The notes under the pieces are model-generated. The model did not search any database. It saw only the letters and a list, made by a program, of their open reading frames with translations, and was not told where the DNA came from. Positions 12,990 to 26,265 of a stretch of 64,000 bases of DNA are shown here, piece after piece. The stretch spans positions 5,674,906 through 5,738,905 of the forward strand of contig CM055741.1 of NCBI GenBank assembly GCA_029465975.1. The letters run 5' to 3'. The stretch comes from Dallia pectoralis. Its lineage: Eukaryota; Chordata; Actinopteri; Esociformes; Umbridae. The translations under genes were made by a program, and so were the position numbers. Position 1 is the stretch's first letter. Each line of letters opens with the position of its first letter.

Positions 12990-13862
12990 TGTAGGATTAT
13001 GGTATATAGTGCTATGTAAGGATACTATAATATGTAGCTCTATGTAAGGATTATGGTATACAGCGCTATGGAAGGATAATGTTATTATATAGCGCTATGG
13101 AAGGATAATGTGATATAGCGCTATGTAAGGATAATGTTATATATCGCTATTGAAGGATAATGTTATATAGCGCTATGTAAGGATAATGTTATATAGCGCT
13201 ATGTAAGGATAATGTTATACAGCGCTATGTAAGGATAATGTTATATAGCGCTATGTAAGGATAATGTTATATAGCGCTATGTAAGGATAATGTTATATAG
13301 CGCTATGTAAGGATAATGTTATATAGCGCTATGTAAGGATAATGTTATATAGCTCTATGTAAGGATTATATTATACAGCGCTATATAAGGATAATGTTAT
13401 AGCGGTATGTAAACATTATATTATATAGCGCTATGTAAGGATAATGTTATATAGCGCTATGTAAGGATAATGTTATATAGCGCTATGTAAGGATAATGTT
13501 ATATAGCGCTATGTAAGGATAATGTTATATAGCGCTATGTAAGGATAATGTTATATAGCGCTATGTAAGGATAATGTTATATAGCGCTATGTAAGGATAA
13601 TGTTATATAGCGCTATGTAAGGATTATATTATATAGCGCTATGTAAGGATTATATTATACAGCGATATGTAAGGATAATGTTATATAGCGGTATGTAAAC
13701 ATTATATTATATAGTTCTATGTAAGGATAATTTTATATAGCGCAATGTAAGGATTATATTATATAGTTCTATGTGAGAAATATATTATATAGTTCTTTGT
13801 AAGGATCATATTATATAGTTCTATGTGAGGATTTTATTATACAGCGCTATGTAAAGATTATA
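12990..13862. repeat. 26-bp minisatellite, about 33 copies
   Basis: The unit contains TATAGCGCTATGTAAGGATA and is about 26 bp. Central copies (13120-13650) are nearly identical while both ends are degenerate. Each unit carries the palindrome TAGCGCTA. It lies just beyond the likely 3' end of the V-ATPase e gene. Confidence 0.96.
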
Positions 13863-16800
13863 TTGAATTCACGTCATTCTCATCAGGTTAGGTACTTCTA
13901 CATCATTCTATTTATTGTACTGAATATTTAAACGTTCTTTAAAAATCTAATGACATAATACAGGTTTACATAATCGTTAAGTATTTATTATTAATGTGCA
14001 CTGGAATGTGTTCGCTCGAACAGACATATTATTTGTTCATTAGATAGCACATAGTTCCTCCCACACCACCTGCATCGGTTAAAACGTGTGTTCGGCTGTG
14101 ATATTTAATGTTTACTGTACATGGTGTTGTCGTTAATGCCTATTATTTTTACTATTAGAATGTGTTAATTTAATTTCTATATTTATTTTAAAAGACGTCC
14201 TGGCTCTGAAATTGATTGACTGTTACATTATGATATGGTTGTTGCCTGCAGATTTTTGTTGAATAATGCCGTGTGTAAATGCTCGTTGTTCACCTGGAGT
14301 GATTGACTGGCCCGCAGCCATGGGAAACCCACTACACTCAAGAGCCTTCCATTATAAGCGCGTACAAAGCCTTTTCCCCGCCTTCATCTCTTTGGTCCTC
14401 CTAGCGCTAAAACGTGTTGGTCACTTTCTTTTAAATCCCACGTTATAGAACCTGGTTGGTGGATCCCTACTGATATCAGGGACCCTATGTGTTCTCGGTT
14501 GTCATGGTTATCACAGCAGGAAGTTGTGTGTGGGTCGTTGACCACAGCTCTAGTAATCTTGTTGCACGGGTGGGAGGAGCCAATTACATTTTGACAACTG
14601 ACTACCATGAGTCCGGGAAATCCGTGAAAACGAACACCCTACCAAACAAACGGAAACGCTCGCTGCCGTACCCAACCCTCTGTCTCGTGTAAACAATGTG
14701 CAGTTGCTTTTGTAGAACGGCACCTTGGCTCCAGCCATCTCAACCTCTTCTGCCGGCCCCGCCCCCCCTCCTCCCCCTCCCCCTTGGAGAGAAGCCATCT
14801 TTGCGAGCGTGCCAGTTTTGTTTGTGCCGTCGGGGCGACTTCTCGCCATTCGTTGTTATGCAGAACGCTGTTCTGGCGACGGCATTGACGTTGAAAACAG
14901 GCACAGACAAATCTGGAACCAACCCAGGGTCACCTGCCCCTGAGGTGGCTTTTCCCTCAGCTCAGCCAAAAACGTTAAGAAAAATCTAAATACAGCTACT
15001 TTTGAGAAAGACCAAATTATGTTACACTTTCCTTTAAGCCATCTTGATAGTTGTGGCGGCGCGGCGGTTTACATGGCAGAGGGGTCGACGGTGATTGAAC
15101 CAACACTAGGCTGGGCATCAACTCTAAAACGACACATTCCTTGTGGTCACCATGGAAACATTGAGCATGTAATGTAGATGGGGTGTTGGTGGCATCTGGG
15201 AAAAGCAGGCGATTTTCCTAAATACGTGGCATAGAGGAAAGGGACTCAGGCTGTGTGTGTGTGTGATGTTTTCAGTTGGTGTTTGTTGTGACCTTGTCCA
15301 CAAATCTGAATCCCTAAGTAAAATGTGTAAATGTCTGAATGCTGTTGTCGTCTTTTCTCTCTGTTTCCATCACTTTTGTCATATACGGTCAAACTTTACT
15401 TTGATATAGATGATCTACAGATGGTCACACTTGACTTGCCTGGTTCTGGAAAAAAATCTCTATATATAGATGTATGTGTGTAGATGTACATCTATAGATG
15501 TATGTCTATAGATGAACATAGTATGTCTAGACACACCCTCCCACAAATCCACATAAATCCACAAATTGTTTTTTCTCCAACTTGTGAGGAAGGCGCCGCT
15601 TCACGACAGCAACGTCCAGCAAATAGTGGACGTCGACGTGTGTCCTCCGAAGAACTGTTGATGTCGATCTGGTTCTTATTACACTGTGTTGATCACTCAG
15701 GAATTTAGAACCTAATCCTTACGCGCCTGAGGGAATGCACTCTCCAGCCGTCGACAATACAGGGGCATGTGAGTTCTAACCCTAAACCGGTGATTGTGTG
15801 TTGCAAAATGTGGGCCAGTTATTGCAGACGGAAAAAAACGTCCAGGAGAGCGTGTCTTTTCAGCGTGATACTTTCACATGATGTGGATGAGGAGAAATTG
15901 TGTAAGAGTTCGAGGTATCTTCGCATTGACATAGTTAAGCTAAAAAACTAAGTTTGGAACAATAAAATTGACATGTTGACCGCTAAAATGCACATAATGG
16001 CTATGGCCACAGGAAGCCGCTAGCTTGTGGGCTAAAGAGAGAGAGCGAGAGAAAGAAATCAAATTTGTACCATAAAGTAGATTCGGGATTAGAGCGCTAA
16101 CATGACAGACCGTGCTACATCATCTGGGATCAGGAGGTTCATGTAACACGCTATGGGATTGCCGTTGTCAAGGTGACACAACAAAATATTCGCCGTCTAC
16201 GGTAACACCCTGTTGACTTTGTTGTGTACTACATTAAACCAGGAGCCTGGTTAGAAGGGGACCTCATCAAGGATGCAGGACACTTCAGACTGTTAGCCAT
16301 TACAATTTAAAAAACACACAATATAAAGCACTGTTGAGTAAGGGAACCAGAATCTGGCGTGTTTATGATTACAGCTGATACAGAAGTAGTGTACAAACAC
16401 GCAAAGGGAAATATATTCATATGAAATCCTCCTGTACACACACACACAGTCTCACAGGTTAAACATGACATGAGTTGTTTAAGTCTACCTGACTATTTTG
16501 GGGTTGCCATTTTAAGAGGGTTACCTATTATAGCTATAAAGGTTGTTACGAGTGAAGTATAGTGACATTAATACATTCTGTGAAATGATAAATAAAAACA
16601 TTCTGTGAATTTAACTAGCATTACTTTCTGTTTTATGTGACTGTCATGTCCCAGAAGCGTGTAGTCGGTCTGTAAAGTAAGCAATTTTGCTTTTAAACAC
16701 ACATTTTTCTTAATCCAATAAATATATATATATATATAAAGCATTAGCTTAGCTTTAACAAACTGCGTTCAACGTGCCTGTCTGTCGGTGTGTACATTGT

Positions 16801-17340
16801 AGAGATTAACATCCCACATTAGTCCTCCATCTAAACACTTGAAATAAAACCTGACCTACATTCTCTGATTTAATGTAGGCCTTATTATCTGCGTATAAGG
16901 CAGCGAACTGCAGCCGAACCCCCACCCCCGGTAGGCTGCAGTTCACCGGGTTCGTACCCTCATTCCTCACCATGTCCTTAAACACGGGTCACGTGGACCC
17001 GCCCCAGCCGTGACGTAGCGTTGGGTCGGATCCCAGCCGTGTCCTCCGCAGCTTAACTGTAGCGCTGCCGTGAACTCGCATGGCCCAAGTGCTCACAGTG
17101 GGACCGTGTGTGTTTACAAACTGACATGTTCCATGTTTGATCAGTGTGCGTGTGTGTCCGTTTTCTCGCTTCATGCACGGATATGTGACAAAAACAGCGT
17201 CCACTTGTACGGCCACATTAGTCCACGCCCTCTCTCTATCCACGGAGAAGTGGACACGAAAACATCAATGTTATCATTCCACCGAAAAAAGAAAGTAGCC
17301 CAGACTAAGCTGCCGGGTTTTTCTTTTTTTCTTTGTCATA
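13863..17340. other. Intergenic sequence, no gene recognised
   Basis: AT-rich unique sequence with small microsatellites, for example TA at 16720-16738. No exon with family similarity was found on either strand. One perfect hairpin at 16905-16944 is listed separately. Confidence 0.5.
16905..16944. other. Perfect 11-bp inverted repeat (hairpin) with C-rich loop
   Basis: The arms GAACTGCAGCC (16905-16915) and GGCTGCAGTTC (16934-16944) are exact reverse complements, separated by an 18-base loop rich in C. Function unknown. It could be a small RNA hairpin, a cruciform, or chance. Confidence 0.45.
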
Positions 17341-17351
17341 CGGAAGACACC

Positions 17352-17391
17352 ATGTCATTCGTAAGGGGGCTGGGCAGTTTCCTAGAGAAGA
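17352..17391 (+). other. Possible orphan first coding exon (13 codons) with splice donor
   Basis: An ATG in an ACCATG context opens 13 codons reading MSFVRGLGSFLEK and then meets a good donor (A then GTGAGT at 17392). I could not find its partner exon or a family. It might be an alternative 5' exon of the CREBRF homologue 4.8 kb downstream, an upstream ORF in its leader, or chance. Confidence 0.2.
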
Positions 17392-17399
17392 GTGAGTAT

Positions 17400-20300
17400 T
17401 TTACACGCTTCTAGGGTGACCGAATTGGGTCTATAATTAAGGGATGATGCGGGCAATGATCAAATATGCATTTATAATGTCTAGACCCGTTTCGAAAACG
17501 GCGTTTCGGCCTCAGTCAATATCCGCTACGGACTCGGGTGTCCCTCAAGATCCACTATGGACTCGCTCTATACCAGCTGTTTAAAACTAACTTCCTTTTC
17601 GTGGGGATAAATAATTTTTGCTGTGTGTGTGTGTGTGTGTGCGTGCGTGCGTTATCCCACTTGGATCCAAGTGCGTAATAATAATAATCTCTGGAGCCAC
17701 CAGGCAGACATTTTACATTGGTGTGGATCGGTAACATTGTAGCCTATATGGGCTGCTTGTCTGGAGAGTTCTCGGAAGGGGACACGGACGACACCTAATA
17801 AGGTATAGCCTATATAGTTAGACTATAGCTAGATAATAGCATTGCAATTTACTAAAGTTGGTTGTATCCCATGATGCACCCCCCCGTAGTTAGGTTACGT
17901 ATTCGCACTGTCCTTTTGTTTGCTGTTAATTATAGAGCCCTTACCGAGCCTTTATGGGGGGTTGTAGTGTATTCGGTGGCATATTTAGGAGCCATGCATA
18001 CTATTTGACCTGAAAACAACCCTTTCAACTTTGGCCATGTCACTGTCATATATACGAGTCTGTGATTGTAGCCTGTAAAGTGTCAGGTGGAGGAAAGAAG
18101 AAGAGGGAGGGGGGTAACTTCTATCGAAATACTCTATTTTAGGCTACTTGTAACAGTTTTTAGGTCTTGGGTGTATATTAATTGCCTTCTCATTGATGCA
18201 CACCGCAAAGCCACCCCTTTGCGCTATCTGAATGTGTTTTTTGTTTCATATTAACAATTAATAACGAACATCCGGTGGTGGTGATGACATCTGCGCCCAA
18301 ATGTCTGTTATTTTTTTGGCTGGCGCTCGCAGGAATATTTGGGGATTATCCCTGCCTGGAATTGTAGTTTCTTCAGATCAACCCGGTACGTTGAACACCG
18401 CAATTTAATGTGAATTTAGTGTATTTGAAACATTCTTCGCGATGTTGTGTGAGGTTGCCGTGCAAAAAGAGCGCTGCCATGGGGTTTCAGGCTGGTGTGC
18501 TCTCTGTCTCTCTCCCCCCCCTCTCTCTCTCTCCCTCCCTCTTCTCTCGCTCCCCTCTCTCCCTCCATCCCTCCCTCGCTCTCCCTCCCTCCCTCGCTCT
18601 TATGCCATACGGGACACTGTCTGCCATGGCACCCTCTCTAGACGGTTCTTTATCTTTGTTGTGCAGTGATCATCCAGCGGTGCACACAGACCGGGCAAAC
18701 GTTCGCTCCAGGAGACCATGTCACAAGTTCACATTTTAAGGTGTTTTGTGATCGGTTTCATCGCGGTGGGATTATGAGGAGTCAATGTGAGGAACGATCA
18801 GGGTGGCATGCCGAGAGTGGTGGGTAAGGAATGGACGGGTTACTTGTTTCTCTTTTATTTTGGGAGAAACGAAATTGGGCGAGCGCATCGTATTCAAACA
18901 AACATCGGCCGTATGAAATTAACTGCAATTCGATTAGATGGGTTAGAAAATTATCAGAAATTCATCGATTTTTTTCCCAAACAGACGGACATGTAGATAT
19001 ATGGGTCGGACATCTTAATTTGGCAAATTGGCTTCCCAGACGATCTCATGAGCTGCATGCGTTCGGGTCTTGGCCCTTTATCATTGGCTGGTGAAGTAGG
19101 TCGGTTGAACCAGCCAATATAACAAACTGCCTGGTCGGTGTCCTCAAATAAACCAGCACTTTATTTGGGACTTTGTTTATTTAATGTGCACATGTAGACT
19201 CTGTAGATATATATATATGTATATGTAGGCTGTGTATTCATGCATACACGTGCAGTAGCCTATATATCCGTGTGTATAGTCTTTAGTAGCAAATAGACAA
19301 TTGTTGTTATGTCTAATGGTATGGTTTGGGGAAGATGCCTGAAGTACATGGAAAGTGTCACATTATTATTTGTAGTCTATAGATTAGGCCCATATGTGGT
19401 CCAATCCGATATTTAACGTTGAACTTATGTGCTTAACATGCTCCCGTTTTTTAAATAAATATTAAGGATGCATAAAATCATACCAACTCGCTGCTCCATT
19501 GATCGGCCCAGGTGGTGTCTGACTTGCGCTGATTGGTTAAACCGTGCACATGCGCGATACAATGCGCGTGGTACTTATATTCATCTCTATGTGAATAGGA
19601 ACCACGCTGTGAACGATCAACCGTGGAAATGGCATCAATGTTTTAGATGATGCTACATTTTAAGAAAACGGATTTGGCCAACAAGACCCACTCATTGGTT
19701 TATTTTTGTGTACTAGAATAACTGGATTAAAGTCCCCTATAACAGTAATGTTCATTAATAATAATAACAACCATGTATTTCTTAATAACCAAGCTGTACA
19801 TGTGGGCATCTGCGTTCCAAATGTCACAATATTCCCTATACTTGTGCACTTGTTCTAAACGAGGGAATGTGTGTTGCATAAATATGTGAATTGCTCAGGA
19901 AGATGGGACCATGACAACAGCACCTGATTCCCGCGTGGGATGGTTTTTTTAGCCTGCTGGATTGATATTCACGAGCTGGTCTCATTCATGTTCCAAAGGC
20001 CAAAGCCGATCCCAGATGGAAACACCCCTACCTTCAGTGGGTCATTTCAGTGTTCATCTGGTCCATTTATGCACGACTATTGTGTCATGGGTTGAGGTCC
20101 TGTACATCGCTTATAGAATAGACACTGTTACAATGGCAGGTGTTTTCTTCATGATGAAGGTTAGGCTCATGGGGTTGGACAATCTTTAAGACTTCCTGTA
20201 TATCTCACTGCATCTAGCCCAGGTCCCTGGGATTAGCCCTGTCTAGGGGTAGTGCTTCCTATAGGAAACAGATAGCCATGCTAACACTGTCATGGCTTAT

Positions 20301-22158
20301 AGAGGGATGAGTGCCCACTAGTGTGGGTGGCTCACATGCCGACGTGACACCTATTGTGTGGTTTGGGCAAAACTACTCATGTTAGCCACCGAACTATATC
20401 AATATATCTATATATATGTGTATATACCTGTTCAGACTTAGAAAATCCATGATAATTGACCTGGTAGCGCTATATCACCTAGCTAGTCACCGCTCTACAC
20501 AGTTGTAATTAATCAGGAATAATAGATGTGGAGCGAAGTACTATTTGGGCCGGATCCCCAGATAGTGTCCAGCTTGTGGAATATCTCAGTGAGGATGTGT
20601 AAGGAATGTGGAATAAGGTTCTATTCTGGCCAGTTCCCTTTAAGGCTCCAGCTTGTGGAATATTTTAGTAAGGAATGTGTAAGTAATGTGGAATAAGGCT
20701 CTGTTCCAGCCAGACCCCCAGTAAGTGTCCAGCTTGTGGAATATCTTAGTAAGGAATGTGTAAGTAATGTGGAATAAGGCTCTGTTCCGGCCAGACCCCC
20801 AGTAAGTGTCCAGCATGTGGAACATCTCAGTGAGGATGTTTTTGTTATGTTGTGATTGATTGTCGGATGGCCTTTGGACTCTGGCTATGTAAAGTCAACA
20901 GTCAATAAATGATTGACAGATCACTGCAGGCCATAGGGGCCGGCAACACAGTCAGGAGCCAATCTAACTTAATGCAGCCGTAACCACGGCAACGGGTTCG
21001 ATGTACAGCGACAAAGGGATAAATGGTGTCACTAGTACAGGGGGTCGGTGGGAGGTCATAAGGCTACCGTGGCTTCTGATTGGCTGACTGCTGGTGTTGC
21101 CCAACATAATGTCAAGACATGGAATCTCGCAAATCGAGCTGTGGCCTGACTTCACACAGACACACACACACACACACATATATACACACACACGCACACA
21201 CACACACTTTGTTTCCTCATTCCTCTGTGTCTCGGGTCGACTCTGCAGCTTTCTAGCGTGATGTCATTGTTTCAATGATTGCGGTTTCGTTTTGACTTTC
21301 TCTTTCCGAGCTTTTGGTCGGACTGATGCTATATCTGCTTACGGGGGCTGCTGTTTTACCTGCTTACACCACAGCTTATCGTATGTGTGTGTTCAGTGTT
21401 GTTGTTGTGATGTCATACCTTTGTCATGGAGTGCTGTGTGTGAGATTTCAGGTTTTGGTTTAAGCCCATGGGCGGATCCCATCAGAACATGGTTCCATCT
21501 GACATCCATCTTGTGTGTTTCTGGGACTCCTCATGACTCACCTTCATGGACTCTCGCTGGGTGGCTTTGAGTAGTAATGATCCCATAGACAAATCCGGTG
21601 TGTGTGTGTGTGTCTTGATACGTGTGGCTTTCCTCTATGCGCTTGATTTTTTTAAACATTTGGAGTGATGTGTGCGCATTGAAATAAGTTGCATCTTATT
21701 CAGAAGGTATGTCAATAGTCTCTTCATCTCGTATGCGTCAATGGTTAAAGCTGGGTCTGTTGTTTTTAATTATTATTATATTTGGACTCCCAGGTTAAGC
21801 CGCTGTTTCTAGGAAACTGAACATGTTAAAGGTGTGTCATTAGGTGACTGGTCCAGCCATGGCCCAACCTAACACACATGTACCTCTATCTCTTCTCTGT
21901 ATCTCTTCACCTACATAGCGCTCGAAGACTGAACCACATCGAACGGGGGCTGTAAAGTGTGCCTGTCGACCCTTAAGCATTGACCTTTCACCCCTGACCT
22001 CTTGCCTTCTGAGGTCACAGATGGTCCATATTTGGCCCGACCCAGGAGACGCCGTCTTGCTCCTTGTCCCTCGTACTGAACCGGGACCGCGGCAGGTGGG
22101 GTTGTGTGTCGTGGCTGAGCGGGCACCCTGAACACGGAGCTCCACCCTCCACCCGGGC
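17400..22158. other. Region upstream of the CREBRF homologue
   Basis: Non-coding 5' exons and the promoter of the CREBRF homologue probably lie here. There is a pyrimidine-rich tract at 18504-18600. An 80-bp repeat sits at 20525-20845. No protein-coding exon is recognised. Confidence 0.4.
20525..20845. repeat. About 80-bp tandem repeat, 3.5 copies
   Basis: The motif CCAGCTTGTGGAATAT recurs at 20569, 20648 and 20729, with a variant at 20810, so spacing is 79-81 bases. Between the motifs are conserved GGAATAAGGCTCTGTTCC and CCAGACCCCCAGTAAGTG segments. Confidence 0.9.
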
Positions 22159-25059
22159 ATGCCTCAGGTAAGGAACCCTCATCTGCCCTATCAGAGACGG
22201 TGCCGGTTGGTAACCATGGTTTCAGAACACTCAACCCGGAAATCCGTGCTACAGCAGATGTTGTGTTCTGAGTAACACGTGTGTGTGTGTGTGTGTGCGT
22301 GTGTGGCTTCTAGCCAGGCATGAACGGGATGAAGCCTGCGTTTGGCGAGGCTTATGGGAGTCGGAGTTGTTTCCTCAGCCACTACCCCCTGGCAGTCTCT
22401 CCCCTGGGAGGCAGGACCGAATATGACCAGGTACGTGACTGGACATCCTGAAACGCGCTATGAACACATCGATAACGCAAACTACTTGCATGTGTGTGTG
22501 TGTGTGTGTGTGTGTTTAATACACTGGGGTACCATGAACCTGTCTGTGGTAATGGCGGTGAACAGAATTTAATAACCTGCGTCCCGTTATGGTCCATTGG
22601 TTTGTCTTCCAAACGTTTAGACCAATGAAATGCAGAGGCATGTATGGCCGGCTTTTAAGCAGCGTCGGTTTTCTCTCCAATCCCAGAGCGTGCTCCTGAC
22701 GCTGGGCTCGCCGGCGACGCCGCGGAAACGCCCCTTCGAGTTGCTAAGCGACTTGGTGGACGACGGGGGCTTCGGCGAGGATCTGCACACGGAACGCTGG
22801 GATGTGTCGGCGCTGGATGACATCACGCGCTATACCAAGCTAAGCCTCGGGGGGGAGCTGGCGAGTGCGGAGGACACCGTGCTAATGGGCCACTGGGGCG
22901 GGAACGGGGAGGAAGAGGAGGAGCGGAGGAAGAGGAAGGTACAGGCCCAGTCGACGTCACAAGTAACTGCGACAGCAGTGACGCGCCTACACGGAAACAA
23001 CGTCACGATGACCTCCGACCTCTGCCCGGGCCGCGCCCATAGAGGCGGAATGGAGAAGGAGGTGCTGGATGTTCCTGGGGAGGCGGAGCTTGGTACAGGG
23101 AAAGGAGATGCCCATGCTAGGAGGATCCCCACGGTGGAGGTGTACCAAGTAGCTGAGGAGGAGGTCGCCGCGGAGACGGCGACAGCGAGGGCTGGGGTCG
23201 TTGCCGCGGTGACTGAAACATTGGGGTTTCTCCCCGGGGGGTCAGTGTTGGAACATAACTATTCTCTGACTCAGGGGGGAGACAGACCCTGCTCTGAGAC
23301 CGAGACCGAGGAGGAGGAGGAGGGGGCGCTGCAGAAGAGCGGGGAGGGGGAGAGGGAAGAGGTGTTGAGGGAGGAGGAGGAGGAGGAAGAAGAGGATCAG
23401 GAGGAAGAGGAGGAAGAAGAGGATGGAGCAGGAGACGAGACTACTGTGGAAGCAGAACTTTCCAGCTCGTCTGCAACAGAATGTGGTGAGTTCTGGTATT
23501 CCGGGTCTGTCATCTGGAACGTCTCGAGCATTTAGTCGGATTTTCAATTGACATAATATGTTTTGCATATTTCTGGAAAACGTCCCGTCCTAGTTGGGCC
23601 GGTCACTCTGTTATCTCTGACACCGCTGTGCCTCCGCAGAGCTGGAACCAGACACGGGGCGCGGGCCAGGGGAGCGCCCCCAGAAGAGAAGGTGTTTCTG
23701 GGAGTATCGCCACGCTCACGCACGGGACTCTGGGAGACAGAAAACCTGTGGCGAAGTCCGATGGTCCCTCTCCTGGAGCTCGAGCACCCTACCCAGTACC
23801 CTGTACCGCAGAGAGGGTAGGTCCCCTGTACAGGAGAGTGGGTAGGAACCACCAAGTACCCCGTACCCTGATTCATAAGCCAACCCTCTCTCTTTAGGGA
23901 AGAAGGGGCGGCGTAAAGCCCGTAAGACAGACGCCAGCGACCTGACCCCTAACCCCGTAAAGCTGACCAACATTGGAGAACAGTTGCAGAAACTGAACGC
24001 CGCCATCGGAGGGATGGGCCCCGTGAATGACCTGCCTGTGGTGGCCCGGGCTCGCTCTCGGAAAGAGAAGAACAAACTGGCCTCCAGGTATGGAGGGGGC
24101 GGGGCCAGTCGGGGTGGGCGGGGCCAATATGGGGCGGGGTGAGACTTAGTTCTTACCCGTGGAGGTGGTTATGGAGTAGCTAGAGAGATTGCACTGGAAC
24201 AGACGAAAATCTCAGTGGATAAAGAATGGAATAAATGCATCGTTGGCTTTTATCGTAACTAGTCACTAGACACGATAGCGTGTGATCTGGTGTTGTCTGG
24301 TGTGGTCTGGTTTGGTCTGGTTTGGTCTGGTTTGGTCTGGTTTGGTCTGGTTTGTTCTGGTTTGCCAACTACTCAGCTACTATGTGTGTCGGTGTCAGAG
24401 ATGTAACATTTCTTTTGAACATTACAGTGTTGGGGAGAGTTTTTCGCCATTGGAATTCAAATAAACCTGTGTGTCTGTGTGTGTGTTTGTACACAGGGCA
24501 TGTCGTTTGAAGAAGAAAGCGCAGCATGAAGCCAACAAGATTAAACTGTGGGGACTGAACCAGGAGTATGGTTAGTATCAATCTGGGAATCACAACCATC
24601 CCTCATTTCCTTGTCCTAATCTGGTATCCCTAAACATTCCATTTTCTTTTCCCTATCTTTACCTGGCAATCCTATTTTTCTGACCTGGCAGCTCATCCAT
24701 TCCTTTCTCTCCACGTGAAACCTGGCCTTAGTTAATTTCCTTCCCTCCACCGTTAACAGACTGAGGTCATGGTGCTGGTGACCTGCCAGGCATTGCCTCA
24801 TTCTTTTCGACCTTACTCTCTCCCATGGTTCATTTCCTCCTCCCTCTTTCGTGGGTTTATTTCTTCCTTCTCTCTCGCTTTAGCTCATCTTCCTTTTCTC
24901 TCACCACCACATACATGCTGTCTCTGTCATGCTCTGGCTGGCTGGCTCACTCACTTTCTCTCTCTGTCTCTCTCTCTCTCTGTCTCTCTAGCTCACTTTC
25001 TCTCTCTCTCTCTCTCTAGCTCTCTGTCTCTCTCTCTCTCTCTCTAGCTCTCTCTCTAG

Positions 25060-25096
<37 letters not shown>

Positions 25097-25724
25097 GCTC
25101 ACTTTCTCTCTCTCATCTCCGTCGGCTGCTGTAGGGCTCTTGTCATGTCAGTTGCTACTAGCAGTAAGACCTTCGTAGTTGTGACCTTGACATCATTGCT
25201 GACATAACAGATGCTGAACTAGAGTTCAAGCATTTCACCCGTGTTTTTATTTCCTTTTAGCCATGCTCTTTATAGATGGTTAAGGGTTGGTTCTGAATCA
25301 TTTAATGTCGTGTGTCTGTGTGTCTGTGTGTGTGTGTGCGCGCACAGAGAACCTATTGGGGGCGTTACTACGGATCAAGGAGGTGATTCGCCAGCGGGTC
25401 GAGAATAGCGGCGAGGAATTGGACAGCGATAAACGAGGAATGACACAAAGACTGGAGGACATATTGAAAGAGTCCAGTGGTAAGTGAGGGACGATTGAGG
25501 GGTATTGAGGTGTTGAGGTGTTTATATTTACCAGTGTGTGTGTGTGTGTGTGTGTGTGTTTTACTTGGACAGGTCCACTGGTGGCTGGACGGACCAAAGA
25601 GTTTGTACAGAAGATCCTGGAGGCGAGTGGAGGGCAGACCAAGACTGGTGCCAGACAGATGACCCTGACCCCCCAGGAGAGGAGACTTCGGCCTGACCCC
25701 CCAGGAGAGGAGACTTCTGCCTGA
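22159..25724 (+). CDS. crebrf: CREBRF-family transcription regulator (CREB3 regulatory factor)
   Basis: Eight exons: 22159-22167, 22314-22430, 22687-23485, 23640-23816, 23898-24087, 24497-24570, 25348-25479 and 25573-25724. All phases agree and give 549 residues (human CREBRF is 639). The tiny first coding exon (MPQ) and the following GMKPAFGEAYGS match the human start. Exon 3 carries the TRYTKL motif and a long Glu-rich tract (about 255-295). Then come KRRCFWEY (324-331), DLTPNPVKL (382-390), and the bZIP-like basic region RSRKEKNKLASRACRLKKKA (420-439) with a short leucine-zipper-like helix to about 470. The family represses CREB3/Luman activity in the nucleus and is linked to stress and metabolic signalling. 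The C-terminus, after ILEASGGQTKTG, differs from the family and is read from the first units of a minisatellite that also supplies the stop. It may be a second CREBRF paralogue. Confidence 0.93.
24289..24363. repeat. 10-bp TGGTTTGGTC tandem repeat in an intron
   Basis: About seven copies of TGGTTTGGTC lie in intron 5 of the CREBRF homologue. Confidence 0.9.
24940..25110. repeat. CT-rich microsatellite with TCTAGCTC interruptions
   Basis: A polypyrimidine (CT)n run, broken repeatedly by TAGCTC, lies in intron 6 of the CREBRF homologue about 240 bases before the next exon. Confidence 0.93.
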
Positions 25725-26050
25725 CCCCCCAGGAGAGGAGACTTCTGCCTGACCCCCCAGGAGAGGAGACTTCTGCCTGACCCCCCAGGAGAGGAGACTT
25801 CTGCCTGACCCCCCAGGAGAGGAGAATTCTGCCTGACCCCACTGGAGACGAGACTTCTGCCTGACCCCCCCAGGAGAGGAGACTTCTGCCTGACCCCCCA
25901 GGAGAGGAGACTTCTGCCTGACCCCCCAGGAGAGGAGACTTCTGCCTGACCCCCCAGGAGACGAGACTTCTGCCTGACCCCCCCTGGAGAGGAGACTTCT
26001 GCCTGACCCCCCTGGAGAGGAGACTTCTGCCTGACCCCCCAGGAGAGGAA
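25668..26050. repeat. 28-bp minisatellite overlapping the CREBRF stop codon and 3'UTR
   Basis: Units of about 28 bp, containing CCCCAGGAGAGGAGACTTC, repeat about 13 times. The first two are translated (TLTPQERRLR then PDPPGEETSA). Because 28 is not a multiple of three, the frame changes after one unit and meets TGA at 25722. Remaining copies form the proximal 3'UTR. Confidence 0.95.
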
Positions 26051-26224
26051 AACTTTTCCTAACATGCTTCTGATCCACTACCATCTGCCAGACAGCCTCC
26101 CACCATGTTTTAGGAGGAGGTGCAGGAGGAGGTGCAGGAGGAGGGGCGTCATGACTCAACAGAGGCCCCCCCCGGACTCACTCTCTCCTTATCTTAGGGT
26201 ACCCACCAACACAATCCAGTTGCT

Positions 26225-26265
<41 letters not shown>

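Noticed and set aside
18662..18830. Open stretch beginning IIQRCTQTGQ, resembling the start of D-aminoacyl-tRNA deacylase
   Set aside because: Similarity ends after a few residues, there is no start codon, and the following sequence does not match the family.
22830..23568. Minus-strand frames opposite CREBRF exon 3
   Set aside because: They are shadows of the GC-rich, Glu-rich coding exon, which has correct splice sites and family motifs on the plus strand.
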